30,913 bases of DNA from Pseudomonadota bacterium (GCA_021323815.1 JAJPKG010000173.1:1-30913), one strand, 5' to 3'. Shown: positions 7,301-15,009, numbered from the stretch's first letter. Notes: generated by a model from the sequence alone, not told the origin. Made by a program: numbers and translations.

Positions 7301-7328
7301 TTCGCCGCGTGCATCAGCGCGTTTTTTT

Positions 7329-7356
7329 GCGCCGGCCTCATCATGAGGTCCGGCGC
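7329..7356. other. Strong hairpin between the two peptidase genes
   Basis: GCGCCGG (7329-7335) pairs perfectly with CCGGCGC (7350-7356), and the interior CCTC/GAGG extends the stem with one bulged base. A run of seven T precedes it on the plus strand instead of following it, so it is not a normal intrinsic terminator for the sedolisin gene. It may attenuate or stabilise the transcript between the two genes. Confidence 0.5.
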
Positions 7357-7429
7357 GTTGGCGCGCGGTGGAGACGCATCTCATCCATATGCTTGCCACC
7401 TGCGCGTTTCACTGAAGAAGGGGCCATTC

Positions 7430-8215
7430 ATGCGCAAAGGGTTGTTTGTCATCGTTCCTGGGGCAGTCATTGCCGCCCTTGTTGTCACGGCATTCGCTTT
7501 CGGCTTCGGCGTCCAGCATGCCGCCGCCGCACATCCAACCACCCTTGCCAATCCGTTTCTCAGCCATCATAGCAATCCGCGCTTGCGTGACGGCAAAAAC
7601 TCCACCAGCAGCAACTGGTCGGGCTATGCCACCACCGGCACCAGATATACGGATGTGAAAGGCACATGGGTGGAACCCACCGCCAATTGTTCCAATGGGC
7701 AAACGGCTTATTCCTCGTTCTGGGTAGGCATCGACGGCGACACCACCAACACCGTTGAGCAATTGGGCACCGACGCCGATTGCAATGGAAGCACTCCGGT
7801 TTACTATGGTTGGTGGGAGATGTATCCCAAAGGGTCAGTCAACCTTTCCACCTCGTCATACCCCGTTTCGCCCGGCGACACGCTCACGGCGGAAGTGAGC
7901 ACCAACGGCAGCGGCAGCTTTACTTTGACCATGCACAGCTCGCGTGGCTGGACCTTCACCACCAGCCAGAATTCGCGCAAAGCCCGCCTGGGATCGGCGG
8001 AATGGATCGCTGAAGCGCCATCGTCCGGCGGCATTTTGCCCCTGGCCGACTTCGGCACGGTGAATTTTTCCAGTTGCACGGCCAACGGTGTTTCCATCAG
8101 CAGCAACCCGAATCCAGATGCCATCACAATGGCGGCCAACGGCGTCACTAAAGCGGTCCCGTCCAGCCTCAGTTCGGGTGGCACCAGCTTCAGCGTGACC
8201 TGGAAACATAGTTGA
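7430..8215 (+). CDS. Secreted glutamic peptidase, eqolisin family (G1)
   Basis: A 261-residue exported peptidase of family G1 (Pfam Peptidase_A4). A signal peptide (MRKGLFVIVPGAVIAALVV, to about residue 33) precedes the mature beta-sandwich. The family pattern is clear: NWSGYA, VKGTWVEPT, FWVGIDGD, then Q111 in VEQLGTD, YYGWWEMYP, and AEWIAEAP. The catalytic pair is a Gln and a Glu: Q111 and one of the glutamates E191/E195 in the AEWIAE segment. G1 enzymes are best known from fungi and work at acid pH. I chose the ATG at 7430 because AAGAAGGGG lies just upstream and a signal peptide begins there. With the preceding sedolisin it forms a two-enzyme acid protein-degrading set. Confidence 0.9.
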   Translation: MRKGLFVIVPGAVIAALVVTAFAFGFGVQHAAAAHPTTLANPFLSHHSNPRLRDGKNSTSSNWSGYATTGTRYTDVKGTWVEPTANCSNGQTAYSSFWVGIDGDTTNTVEQLGTDADCNGSTPVYYGWWEMYPKGSVNLSTSSYPVSPGDTLTAEVSTNGSGSFTLTMHSSRGWTFTTSQNSRKARLGSAEWIAEAPSSGGILPLADFGTVNFSSCTANGVSISSNPNPDAITMAANGVTKAVPSSLSSGGTSFSVTWKHS

Positions 8216-8237
8216 TATTCCGTTACTGAACAACAAA

Positions 8238-8261
8238 GCCCCGCAGCACGCGCTGCGGGGC
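8238..8261 (-). terminator. Terminator between converging genes
   Basis: GCCCCGCAG at 8238-8246 pairs with CTGCGGGGC at 8253-8261 around a 6-nt loop. On the minus strand the stem is followed by TTTGTTG, so it fits an intrinsic terminator for the acidic-protein gene. On the plus strand the tail is not T-rich, but the hairpin may also stop the peptidase transcript. Confidence 0.75.
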
Positions 8262-8280
8262 CGGTGGTGTCAGCCGAACA

Positions 8281-8871
8281 TCAATAGCCGCGATCGCGGC
8301 GCGGACGGTTCGGTTTTGTGGGGCGCGGGGGGCGGCGCGGGCCGCCGAGATCTTCTTCATCCTCGTCTTCATCGTCCCAGTCTTCTTCTTCTGAGAGCGA
8401 TTCAAGGCTGGCGGCTTCTTCTTGATCCGGCTCGACGGCCAGATCCTCATCGTCGTCGAAATTGGACCCCAGGCGCGAGATGACGGAAGCGGTGTCATCT
8501 TCGTCGCTGACAGGCAGTTCTTCCATCTCCAGATCCTCGCCAAAGCCGATCGCGGCGAGGTCAGCGAAGGAGTTGAGCGAGGGCTGCGCCTTTTCCGGGC
8601 GCGGCTTGGGCGGCTTGGCCGCAGGGCGCGGCGCGGGCGGCAGAGGCAGATCGTCAAGATCCGGCTCAACGGGCGCGACAGGTGTCGCAGTTTTGGCGAT
8701 GGGGCGCGCCGGCGGCAGGTCGTCGTAATCGTCCTCTTCGACCATCATCTCGCCAACGCCGGGCATCTCAGCCAGGCTGCCGGTCTTGGCGTATTGGCGG
8801 GCGATGGCCACCCAATATTGCGAGTAAAAATGGGGTCGTTCCAGGTCTTTGTCGGCGTCTCTTCGGCTCAT
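8281..8871 (-). CDS. Acidic, probably disordered protein of unknown function
   Basis: A 196-residue protein with no recognised domain. The first 30 residues (containing HFYSQYWVAIARQYAKTG) look ordered and helical. The rest is low complexity: Pro/Ala-rich linkers, long Asp/Glu runs (for example EEEDWDDEDEDEEDL) and a final Arg/Pro-rich basic segment ending RRDRGY. The charge pattern suggests an ordered N-terminal docking segment with a flexible acidic arm and basic tip, perhaps for binding nucleic acid or a basic partner; this is speculation. The ATG at 8869-8871 has GGAG 6 nt upstream. It is monocistronic, bounded by hairpins at 8238-8261 and 8909-8938. Confidence 0.7.
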   Translation of the reverse strand: MSRRDADKDLERPHFYSQYWVAIARQYAKTGSLAEMPGVGEMMVEEDDYDDLPPARPIAKTATPVAPVEPDLDDLPLPPAPRPAAKPPKPRPEKAQPSLNSFADLAAIGFGEDLEMEELPVSDEDDTASVISRLGSNFDDDEDLAVEPDQEEAASLESLSEEEDWDDEDEDEEDLGGPRRPPRPTKPNRPRRDRGY

Positions 8872-8908
8872 GATGCACTCCGGTGCGGCGGCACCTGCAT
8901 AAAAATCA

Positions 8909-8938
8909 GGGGGAATGGAGCCACATCTCCATTCCCCC
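8909..8938 (-). terminator. Intrinsic terminator of the M24-DUF2630 operon
   Basis: A perfect 12-bp stem, GGGGGAATGGAG (8909-8920) with CTCCATTCCCCC (8927-8938), and a 6-nt loop. On the minus strand it is followed by TGATTTTTATG, a proper U-rich tail. It lies about 60 nt past the DUF2630 stop codon and just upstream of the acidic-protein gene. Confidence 0.85.
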
Positions 8939-8999
8939 GCATAGATACATATTTTATGCGATTTGTCAAGCCTTTCTGCCCTTTGATGGGAGAAAAAGG

Positions 9000-9233
9000 C
9001 TATTGCTGGTACCGTTCCACCGTATCCGGCGGGCGCGGAGCGGCATCATCGGGGTTTTGGCCGAACTCGCGGCGGGCACGGCGCTGGCGAAGCAGATCCC
9101 AGCATTGATCCAGCGCCACTTCCAGCTCTTTCAGGCGCTCGCGCTCCGCGTCGGTGGTGACGCCGGCGTTTTCCAGCGCGTGCTCTTCGTCCACCAGCGC
9201 CTTGATACGCGCTAGCAGTTCGCTATCGTTCAT
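9000..9233 (-). CDS. DUF2630 family protein
   Basis: A 77-residue protein matching the small conserved family DUF2630, known mainly from actinobacteria. The features are an N-terminal helix ending in LVDEEHALE, then a second helix with LKELEVALDQCWDLLRQRRAR and a Pro-rich end. The whole length fits the family. It is probably a helical hairpin; no function is established. Its ATG at 9231-9233 lies 6 nt after the stop of the M24 gene, and its ribosome-binding site (GAGGTG) is formed by that gene's last codons, so the two are cotranscribed and probably translationally linked. A clean terminator follows. Confidence 0.85.
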   Translation of the reverse strand: MNDSELLARIKALVDEEHALENAGVTTDAERERLKELEVALDQCWDLLRQRRARREFGQNPDDAAPRPPDTVERYQQ

Positions 9234-9239
9234 AGGATG

Positions 9240-10346
9240 CTACACCTCTTTGATCGCCGGGCGGTCGATGCTCTGCCTGTTCACCGTCACCGGCCATGCG
9301 GGCCAGCCGGCGATGGCGGTCAGAATTTCCGCCCCGTTTGGCCCTAGCAGGATGGTATCTTCGGATTTCACCCCGCGCACCGAGGGATTCCAGGCGAAAA
9401 CCTGCCCGGCGAGGATGGATGTGGGATCGCCGGGGCGCGCCAGCGCCTCGCGCGGCTGATAGGCGGCGCTGCCGCCCTGGTGATGTTCCTCAATCGCCTC
9501 TGGATATCCCTCCGCCGCGTATGCCGCTTTGGCCAGCGCAAACATATCGCCAAGCGTGCGGCCTTCCTGTGTTCCCAGGATCATCTGCGCGTCCACCCGC
9601 GCGACGGCCTCCGCTTTGGCGCGCAACTCAGCGGGCATCGGGCCGAAGTGCAACAGGCGCGTGATCGAAGCGATCAGTCCAAACTTGCGCAGGCACAGCA
9701 CCGCCATGACGTATCGCTGGATGGTCTGCTCGGTCGGCAACGGATGCCGGTAGTGTGCCACGCGCTCGTCAGCGGCCACCAGCAGCACAATCGGCGCGCC
9801 CCCCACTGCCCGGCTTTCCGCCGCCATGCGAGCGGCAACATCGAACTCTTTCATGCCTGGCCGCACATCCGCCAGCGCGCGGTTCATTGCCACCCCCGCC
9901 AGGCGGCACACCTCGCGGTAGCGCGCGATCTCGCCGGGCTGCAACTGCGCGCGCAGGTCGCGCAGATCGGTGCTGACATCCATGCCGTCCCCCGCGCCAT
10001 CATGTCCCAGGCGCAGATGCTCCGTCAGACGCGCCACCTCGTTGCCACGCGCATACCAGGGTTCGATGGCGAATGCGAAGCCGAGAGCCGCCAGCGCCTC
10101 TTCGTTTTCCAGGCGTGGCGCTTCAATGCCGTCGGTGACGACAACGGCGCGATCCGGCGTGACGACGACCGTTGCCGTGCCGAGATCGGTCGCCTCATTG
10201 ACGTAGACGGCGGCTCCGGCAGTGATCCAGGCAAGATCAGCGACCTGGGTCAGGATGACGGCATCCAATCGGCGTTCAGCCATCAATGCGCGCAGGCGTG
10301 CCAGTTTGGCAGCAACTTCATCACGGCGTTCTTCCAACGTGGTCAT
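9240..10346 (-). CDS. M24 (aminopeptidase P/creatinase fold) protein lacking most metal ligands
   Basis: A 368-residue protein with the two-domain layout of Xaa-Pro peptidases: a creatinase-type N-terminal domain (about 1-135) and a pita-bread domain (about 140-360). Comparing with the five metal ligands of the family (Asp, Asp, His, Glu, Glu): the first Asp position lies in VLCLRKFG, the second is Ser at 228 (IASITR), His is kept (H288/H289 in EEHHQGG), the first Glu is Asn at 320 (FAWNPSV), and the last Glu is kept (E329 in KSEDTILL). Three of five ligands are therefore gone. This suggests a metal-independent enzyme like creatinase, or a pseudoenzyme. The ATG at 10346 has AAGGTGA upstream. 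DUF2630 follows at 6 nt. Confidence 0.8.
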   Translation of the reverse strand: MTTLEERRDEVAAKLARLRALMAERRLDAVILTQVADLAWITAGAAVYVNEATDLGTATVVVTPDRAVVVTDGIEAPRLENEEALAALGFAFAIEPWYARGNEVARLTEHLRLGHDGAGDGMDVSTDLRDLRAQLQPGEIARYREVCRLAGVAMNRALADVRPGMKEFDVAARMAAESRAVGGAPIVLLVAADERVAHYRHPLPTEQTIQRYVMAVLCLRKFGLIASITRLLHFGPMPAELRAKAEAVARVDAQMILGTQEGRTLGDMFALAKAAYAAEGYPEAIEEHHQGGSAAYQPREALARPGDPTSILAGQVFAWNPSVRGVKSEDTILLGPNGAEILTAIAGWPAWPVTVNRQSIDRPAIKEV

Positions 10347-10399
10347 CTCGCGTCACCTTGTCGAAAAAGCGGGGGAGGCATCTGAAAGAGACAACACGC

Positions 10400-10429
10400 G
10401 AACGCGCCAGTTCAGGCAATGGCGCGTTC
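10400..10429 (-). terminator. Hairpin after the zinc-ribbon gene
   Basis: GAACGCGCCA (10400-10409) pairs perfectly with TGGCGCGTTC (10420-10429) around a 10-nt loop. On the minus strand the tail GCGTGTTGTCTC is only moderately T-rich. It separates the zinc-ribbon gene from the M24 operon and may terminate the former. Confidence 0.55.
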
Positions 10430-10466
10430 AGCAACAGAGCATGTGTTGTTAAGGGACGGTGCGCTC

Positions 10467-10733
10467 TCAAAGGCGCATCACCAGGCTCGCTTGCTTTGCC
10501 GATGTTTTCTTGGGTGATGGATCGAACGAGAAGCACGAGGCGAAGGTGACGATCTGCTCGTAAAGCGGCGCGATGCTGGCATGAAGCGAGGCAAAGCTAT
10601 TCACCTGATAGCCGGTGCCATGACAGGCGGCGCATTCCAGCCACGCGAACCAGGGCGTGCCGATGCGGTCGTGCTCGCGGATGTGTACCGATTTCCCCTT
10701 GCCATTACAGCGCGGGCATACGATGGGCTGCAT
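10467..10733 (-). CDS. DnaJ-type zinc-ribbon small protein
   Basis: An 88-residue protein with two CxxCxGxG repeats, CPRCNGKG (C6, C9) and CAACHGTG (C34, C37), as in the cysteine-rich domain of DnaJ. One zinc ion is the likely ligand. There is no J domain and no peptide-binding domain; the rest is a helical C-terminal tail. Related stand-alone CxxCxGxG proteins can act as zinc-binding chaperone-like or redox factors, but the role here is unknown. The start at 10733 is set by a near-perfect AAAGGAG 6 nt upstream; the longer frame from 10817 has no such site. A promoter candidate lies about 50 nt upstream. Confidence 0.75.
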   Translation of the reverse strand: MQPIVCPRCNGKGKSVHIREHDRIGTPWFAWLECAACHGTGYQVNSFASLHASIAPLYEQIVTFASCFSFDPSPKKTSAKQASLVMRL

Positions 10734-10787
10734 GATAGGCTCCTTTGTGACTACAAAAGAACGGACGTGTCCTTTTGGCTCACTCAG

Positions 10788-10817
10788 ATCATACCTGCAT
10801 GATAAGCCACAGTGCAA
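10788..10817 (-). promoter_or_regulatory. Sigma-70-like promoter candidate for the zinc-ribbon gene
   Basis: Read on the minus strand: TTGCAC (10812-10817), an 18-bp spacer, and TATGAT (10788-10793). Transcription would begin near 10781, giving a leader of about 50 nt before the ATG at 10733. Found by eye only. Confidence 0.4.
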
Positions 10818-10831
10818 GGGAAGATGACCTT

Positions 10832-11242
10832 TTAGCCCTCACTCGCCGTCCCCTCCGGCCCTGAGTCTGGCATGCCGGTTACCAACGCGGCGATGGTTTG
10901 AGATAACTGCCCCAGGTCAAAGGGTTTCGCCAGGTGGACAATGCGCAAGCGCTGGTTCAGCAGCGGCATATCCGCGGGTGGCGGACGGTGCAACGCGGTC
11001 ATGATGATATAGGCATGCCGTGCCAGACGCGGATCCTGCGCGGCGCGGCGCAGCACGTCGATGCCGTCGAGCCGGGGCATCATGAAATCGAGCAAAATGA
11101 CCAGCGCTTCCGCGCTTTCTTGCGCGCGCTCAAGCGCTTCTACGCCGTCAGCGGCTTCCAGGACTTCATAGTGCTCGTCTTCCAAGAACATGCGCAATGT
11201 TTCGCGTATATCAGCATCGTCATCGACGATGAGAATCCGCAT
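10832..11242 (-). CDS. Single-domain response regulator (receiver)
   Basis: A 136-residue CheY-like receiver protein with all canonical residues: D7-D9 acidic cluster, phospho-acceptor D52 in ILLDFMMPRLDG, T82 in IIMTA and K106 in HLAKPF. A short acidic tail rich in Gly, Ser and Glu follows. There is no output domain, so it would act by protein contact or in a phosphorelay. No histidine kinase is nearby. The ATG at 11240-11242 has AAAGGGA 7 nt upstream. It is a clear paralogue of the atypical receiver at 3435-3881 (both share the LARxHAYI block after the phosphorylation loop). Confidence 0.9.
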   Translation of the reverse strand: MRILIVDDDADIRETLRMFLEDEHYEVLEAADGVEALERAQESAEALVILLDFMMPRLDGIDVLRRAAQDPRLARHAYIIMTALHRPPPADMPLLNQRLRIVHLAKPFDLGQLSQTIAALVTGMPDSGPEGTASEG

Positions 11243-11395
11243 CAGAGCATCCCTTTCTCATGGCCGCAGTGTATGGTTACGCCGGTAAGCAGCAGCGGCG
11301 CGAACCAGCTTTATGCAGAGGTTACGCAAAGATAACCATCACCTCTGACACGCGCGCCCGTAGTATGAAGGATCAAGCACGCTAGTGTCAATATG

Positions 11396-11435
11396 ACGAG
11401 CGTCACAGGATGGGAAACGATCCTGTGACGCTCGT
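11396..11435. terminator. Perfect 16-bp stem hairpin
   Basis: ACGAGCGTCACAGGAT (11396-11411) is followed by an 8-nt loop and its exact complement at 11420-11435. It sits just past the stop of the small membrane-protein gene (minus strand). The following bases on that strand are CATATTGAC, not a strong U-tract, so Rho-independent termination is plausible but not certain. It could also be a protein-binding palindrome upstream of the receiver gene, about 150 bp away. Confidence 0.6.
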
Positions 11436-11464
11436 GGTGAGAGAGGGAAGCGTGGCTGTCGTGT

Positions 11465-11869
11465 TCAGGCGGCGTTCGCGGCGCGCTCAGTGGCCACTGC
11501 CACCGTTGCCGGTGTGGACGGCGCTTTCATGCCGTGATTCAGCGAGGTGAGTCCCAGCACAGTGTGGATCAATGAATAGGGAATGCCCAGGCTCAGGCCC
11601 AGGATGTAGCCCGAAGCGGTGATGCCCAGGTTATGCGCCAGCGGGAAGCTGGTGAGAATGCCCAGCACACCCAGCACGGTGAACACCAAGCCAATGATGA
11701 GATCATAGATACGCCCGAAGCTTCTGAGCGCAGGAATGGTGGTGAGCAGTCCGATCAGGCCGGTGGCGGTGACAACGGCGAATTCTGAGCCGAAGCCTTT
11801 GGCCAGGCCGGCGACCAAACCGAACAGGAGCGTCCACAACCAGTAATGCGTGCTGCGAGTGTTTAACAT
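11465..11869 (-). CDS. Four-helix integral membrane protein, function unknown
   Basis: A 134-residue protein with about four membrane segments (near residues 8-25, 30-48, 55-77 and 85-110) and an Ala/Thr-rich hydrophilic tail. No family is recognised; the spacing recalls small DUF-type membrane proteins. I chose the ATG at 11869, which starts just before the first hydrophobic stretch; GAAGAAG and AAAGGA lie upstream. The longer frame from 12007 would add a charged segment with no ribosome-binding site. The gene is divergent from the YihY gene, with about 229 bp between the starts. Confidence 0.65.
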   Translation of the reverse strand: MLNTRSTHYWLWTLLFGLVAGLAKGFGSEFAVVTATGLIGLLTTIPALRSFGRIYDLIIGLVFTVLGVLGILTSFPLAHNLGITASGYILGLSLGIPYSLIHTVLGLTSLNHGMKAPSTPATVAVATERAANAA

Positions 11870-12001
11870 GATGTCTTCTTCATCCTTTCGGAACCCCTCA
11901 CATGGGAGGATGGGCAAACCTTGCCCAAAATGAATGCCGTGTGAGCGTCGATGCGCTCGTCCCCTCATCTGCATGTCTTGTGCCAGAGTTTCCGGCTGAG
12001 G

Positions 12002-12030
12002 TTGCATGCCACCCGTTGCTATGGCATTAT
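12002..12030 (+). promoter_or_regulatory. Promoter candidate with inverted repeat in the spacer, for the YihY gene
   Basis: TTGCAT (12002-12007), a 17-bp spacer and CATTAT (12025-12030) form a weak sigma-70-like pair about 70 nt upstream of the ATG at 12099. An inverted repeat ATGCCA/TGGCAT (12006-12011 and 12022-12027) spans the spacer and would fit a repressor site. Both calls are visual and tentative. Confidence 0.35.
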
Positions 12031-12098
12031 TTCTGTTGAGGCGAGGGAGAGAATGAGTTGACGCCCGCCCTCCTGCAAGGGGATAAGGAGCACGACAT

Positions 12099-13385
12099 AT
12101 GGCTACCGCACATCATGCCGGTACGGCACAGTCTCGCGACCATCGCGGCGCGCGCGACCGGCTGCAACGCGACACCCAGACCGTGCAACGCGACGTTTCC
12201 GACGTGAAACAGCGCGCGAAACCCTTCCTGGATTTCTGGAAAAAGGTCGGCAATGATTGGGTGAGCCAGCTTTCCAACATGCTGGCCTTCAACTTCCTGA
12301 CTTCGCTCTTTCCCCTGTTGCTGGTGATCATCGCCGTCGCCGGCTTTGTACTGGGGACGTTCTCGCACAGTGCCGCCTTGCAGTTGCAAAATTCTATCGC
12401 CAGCGCGTTGCCCGCTGGCATCGGGCGCACGGTCATCGCTGGCGTCATGAATAACCTGAACCGCAGCGCCGGGCCGGTGTTGATCATCGGCATTTTGGGC
12501 GCGTTCTATACTGGCTCGCGCCTGTTCATCGCCATCGAAAACTGCTCCGGCATCATCTTTCGCCTGCGCCGGCGTGACGCGCTGCACCAGAACCTCATGG
12601 CCCTGGCGATGACCCTGCTCTACGTGCTGCTGGTGCCGGTGATCTTCGCGGCGTCGGTGCTGTCTTCGACCCTGCTGCACTGGATCGGCCTGCCCACCGC
12701 GCAGGGTCCGGGTCTGGTGCTCTCAACCGTGCTGGGCTTGCTCGTCGGCTATCTGGCGGCGGTGGTGCTGTTCGGCGCAATCTATATCGTGGTGCCGAAC
12801 CGCCCCGTGCGCCCTGGCGAGGTCTGGCGCGGTGCGTTGGTCGCGGGCGCGCTGCTGGTGCTGTATGAGTTGTTGTTCCCGCTCTACACTTCGCACTTCT
12901 TAAAGCCCAACAACTATGGCTCGGTGGCCGGCTTCGCCATCGTGATCCTGGTCTTTTTCTATTACCTGGCGTTCATCTTGTTGCTGGGGATGGAGATCAA
13001 CTCCTGGGCCGGCGGGCAGCGCCAGACGGCTAGCGACATCGTGGGCATCATGCATGAGGTGCAGGCTCACAATTCCACGCGCGGCGCGGCGGGACCAACA
13101 GCGGGTACCAAAACCGAAGATTTGCAGAGCCATGAAGGCGCAAACACCACGCGTAACAACCGCGACGCCCTGCAACACAAGCGCCACGAACACCGCGACA
13201 CGTCTGTTCCATCGAAATATGCCGAGGTGGACCGCCGCGACGCCACCACCAATGCCTCATCGCCACCAGGGCGCATGCGCGGCGACGTGCAAAAAGTGCT
13301 GCTCGCGGCAGCAATCTTCGGCAGCGGCAAGCTGGCATCGTTGTTAGTCGGGCGCTGGAAAAACAAAAAATCGCGCAAAAGCTAG
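12099..13385 (+). CDS. YihY/virulence factor BrkB family membrane protein
   Basis: A 428-residue inner-membrane protein of the YihY (formerly RNase BN-like) family. A charged N-terminal 40 residues precede about six membrane helices (residues 50-310). Family blocks are visible: LAFNFLTSLFPLLLVIIA, YTGSRLFIAIENC and YGSVAGFAIVILVFFYYLAF. The C-terminal 110 residues are a long hydrophilic extension rich in Asn, Thr, His, Arg and Asp, ending with a short hydrophobic patch and KNKKSRKS. That tail is longer than usual for the family. The molecular function of YihY proteins is unsettled. The ATG at 12099 follows AAGGAG by 8 nt, so the start is secure. Confidence 0.88.
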   Translation: MATAHHAGTAQSRDHRGARDRLQRDTQTVQRDVSDVKQRAKPFLDFWKKVGNDWVSQLSNMLAFNFLTSLFPLLLVIIAVAGFVLGTFSHSAALQLQNSIASALPAGIGRTVIAGVMNNLNRSAGPVLIIGILGAFYTGSRLFIAIENCSGIIFRLRRRDALHQNLMALAMTLLYVLLVPVIFAASVLSSTLLHWIGLPTAQGPGLVLSTVLGLLVGYLAAVVLFGAIYIVVPNRPVRPGEVWRGALVAGALLVLYELLFPLYTSHFLKPNNYGSVAGFAIVILVFFYYLAFILLLGMEINSWAGGQRQTASDIVGIMHEVQAHNSTRGAAGPTAGTKTEDLQSHEGANTTRNNRDALQHKRHEHRDTSVPSKYAEVDRRDATTNASSPPGRMRGDVQKVLLAAAIFGSGKLASLLVGRWKNKKSRKS

Positions 13386-13530
13386 ACAAAGGCTGATCTC
13401 AGCAACGCGCATGCCAGGAACCGCCAGATAGCAGCAGCGGCACGAACCGCCCCGGCACGGCGAACCCGCCCACGCTGAACCCAGATATCGATGAGACCGA
13501 GAATCCGCAGAGCCAGCCATAAAACTGTCG

Positions 13531-13550
13531 GGGCGAGGCATGCCTTGCCC
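13531..13550. repeat. Near-perfect palindrome, GGGCGAGGCATGCC family
   Basis: GGGCGAGGCATGCCTTGCCC is self-complementary except for one mismatched pair. It shares its core with the perfect 22-bp palindrome at 23042-23063. It lies just past the end of the propeller-like protein gene (minus strand). The rest of the spacer 13386-13530 shows no supported gene. Confidence 0.55.
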
Positions 13551-13556
13551 ACCCAT

Positions 13557-14831
13557 TCACCCCAATTGCCCGGTGTCGATGATGTCGATGCCGGGCTGAT
13601 GCGTGTCCGCCGTCAGAAACCACAGCAGCGATCCGCGGGCCAGCAGCGTGGTGCCGCTTTGCTTCGGCGCGGCATGCAGCGCCACCCGCATCTTGTGTGA
13701 GCGATCCCACGCCGTCAGGTTCGTTCCATCGTTCCAGGCGATCAGCCGGTCGTTCACCGCCAGTTGTGTCAGGCTGGCCGTGTTTGGAATGGCGGCCACC
13801 TGTTCGGGGGTGGTGGAAGCGCCACCCAGCGCCAGATGCTCGATGTGGATGCCGGTTGTCACCGCCTGCGCCCAGAACACGCCGTCGTCGTTCAGTTGCG
13901 GCAAGGGCTGTCCACTGCCGGGACTATAGCTGGCTAGCGCCGTATCTTGCTGGGTTTGCAGGTTGAAGACGTGCGCGCTGCCATCCGCCAGGAAATAGAG
14001 CAGGTTGACGCCGTTCACCTGAATCTCCGGCTGATGATCAAATGCGAAGCTCACTTGCGGCGCGATGCGCTGGCTATTGCCGGTCGCCAGATCCATCATC
14101 GTCAGCACATTCGGCGTTTTGGTCAAGCTATAATAGAAGCGACCATCGACCAGCGCCATCACGCCTGGGTTATAGCGCAGCTGGTTGGTGTCGTACAACA
14201 CGACGACAATCCCGGAGTTGAGCCGCGAATAGCCGATAGTCTGATGAACCGGCGCTTGTTGGCCGCTCGCGCTCGGCCCGCCGATCCAGGCCACGAATTG
14301 CCCATCGGTGCGCACTACCGGCGCGGGCGCATCTGCTGGCAGGGTGGTGATCAGGTGCGCCGTGAAACCAGGCAAGGTGATGGCGGCGATGCGATATGGC
14401 CCGCTGCGGTTCGCCTGCGCGGTGTAGCCCGCCAGCAGCGATCCGTCCGGCGCGCTGTCGGTGGGGATGAAGAGACTGCCATCCGGCAGGGTCAGCGGAT
14501 GGAACTGCACCGCCTGCGCGCCCCATGCCTGCGCGGCGGGGATGGGTGTGGGCGCGGCTGTCGCGGTGGGCGCGGCATGCGTCGCTGTCGCCGTCGCGGC
14601 TGTGCCGGTGGTGGCGCTGGCCGGCGGATGCAATGTGCGCGGGAACAGCACGATCAACAACATGGCGGCGATGAGTGCCGCCGCGCCGCCCCACACTTGC
14701 CGGTGCGGGATCGCGTCTTGCGCTGGTGGGGGTGCTTGTCCCTGCGCCGCTGGGGTGGGAGGCAAGGTCACAACACGTTTCTTGGTCGGCGTACCGGATT
14801 CATGTGGCTCGTGGCTTACCATCGATCTCAT
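13557..14831 (-). CDS. Membrane-anchored protein with beta-propeller-like outer domain
   Basis: A 424-residue protein: a cytosolic Pro/Gln-rich N-terminus (1-47), one membrane helix at about 48-66 (GGAAALIAAMLLIVLF), a Thr/Ala/Pro-rich linker (about 70-100), then about 320 residues of short beta-strand-like units. Repeated pieces such as DGQFVAWIGG, DGRFYYSL, NGVNLLYFLADG, DDGVFWAQ, NDRLIAWNDG and RGSLLWFL suggest TolB/WD40-like blades. Ligand binding or envelope sensing is possible; no catalytic motif is seen. An alternative start is the fourth codon. Ribosome-binding sites for either are weak, so the exact start is uncertain. Confidence 0.75.
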   Translation of the reverse strand: MRSMVSHEPHESGTPTKKRVVTLPPTPAAQGQAPPPAQDAIPHRQVWGGAAALIAAMLLIVLFPRTLHPPASATTGTAATATATHAAPTATAAPTPIPAAQAWGAQAVQFHPLTLPDGSLFIPTDSAPDGSLLAGYTAQANRSGPYRIAAITLPGFTAHLITTLPADAPAPVVRTDGQFVAWIGGPSASGQQAPVHQTIGYSRLNSGIVVVLYDTNQLRYNPGVMALVDGRFYYSLTKTPNVLTMMDLATGNSQRIAPQVSFAFDHQPEIQVNGVNLLYFLADGSAHVFNLQTQQDTALASYSPGSGQPLPQLNDDGVFWAQAVTTGIHIEHLALGGASTTPEQVAAIPNTASLTQLAVNDRLIAWNDGTNLTAWDRSHKMRVALHAAPKQSGTTLLARGSLLWFLTADTHQPGIDIIDTGQLG

Positions 14832-14922
14832 CTTTCACAATAACAGGTTGTATGGGTTCGTGGGTGTTCGCTAATCAGTATAACGAACGAATGCACTGGT
14901 GGTCAGATGGCTTCGGTTTGTG

Positions 14923-14970
14923 CCCCCCTCTCCATCTCTGCTGGGATGGGGCTGGGAGTGGGGCCAACAC
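14923..14970. repeat. Dispersed CCCCTCTCCATC-CTGCTGGG repeat, copy B
   Basis: It starts CCCCCCTCTCCATCTCTGCT, runs into GGGATGGGGC and ends GGGGCCAACAC. The copy at 21329-21363 has the same beginning and the same GGGGCCAACAC end but is about 12 bp shorter in the middle. It lies in the spacer upstream of the GT2 gene. Confidence 0.6.
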
Positions 14971-15009
14971 TATGCTCCCTGTTTCGCGCGCCCGACGAGA
15001 TATATTCCC

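Noticed and set aside
12027..12680. Open frame of 217 codons on the minus strand
   Set aside because: It lies opposite the clear YihY gene, is rich in His/Gln/Arg as expected for a reverse shadow, and has no family features.
13386..13530. Minus-strand coding continuation past the propeller-like protein
   Set aside because: Several frames stay open and look hydrophobic, but none has a start signal or a recognisable product.
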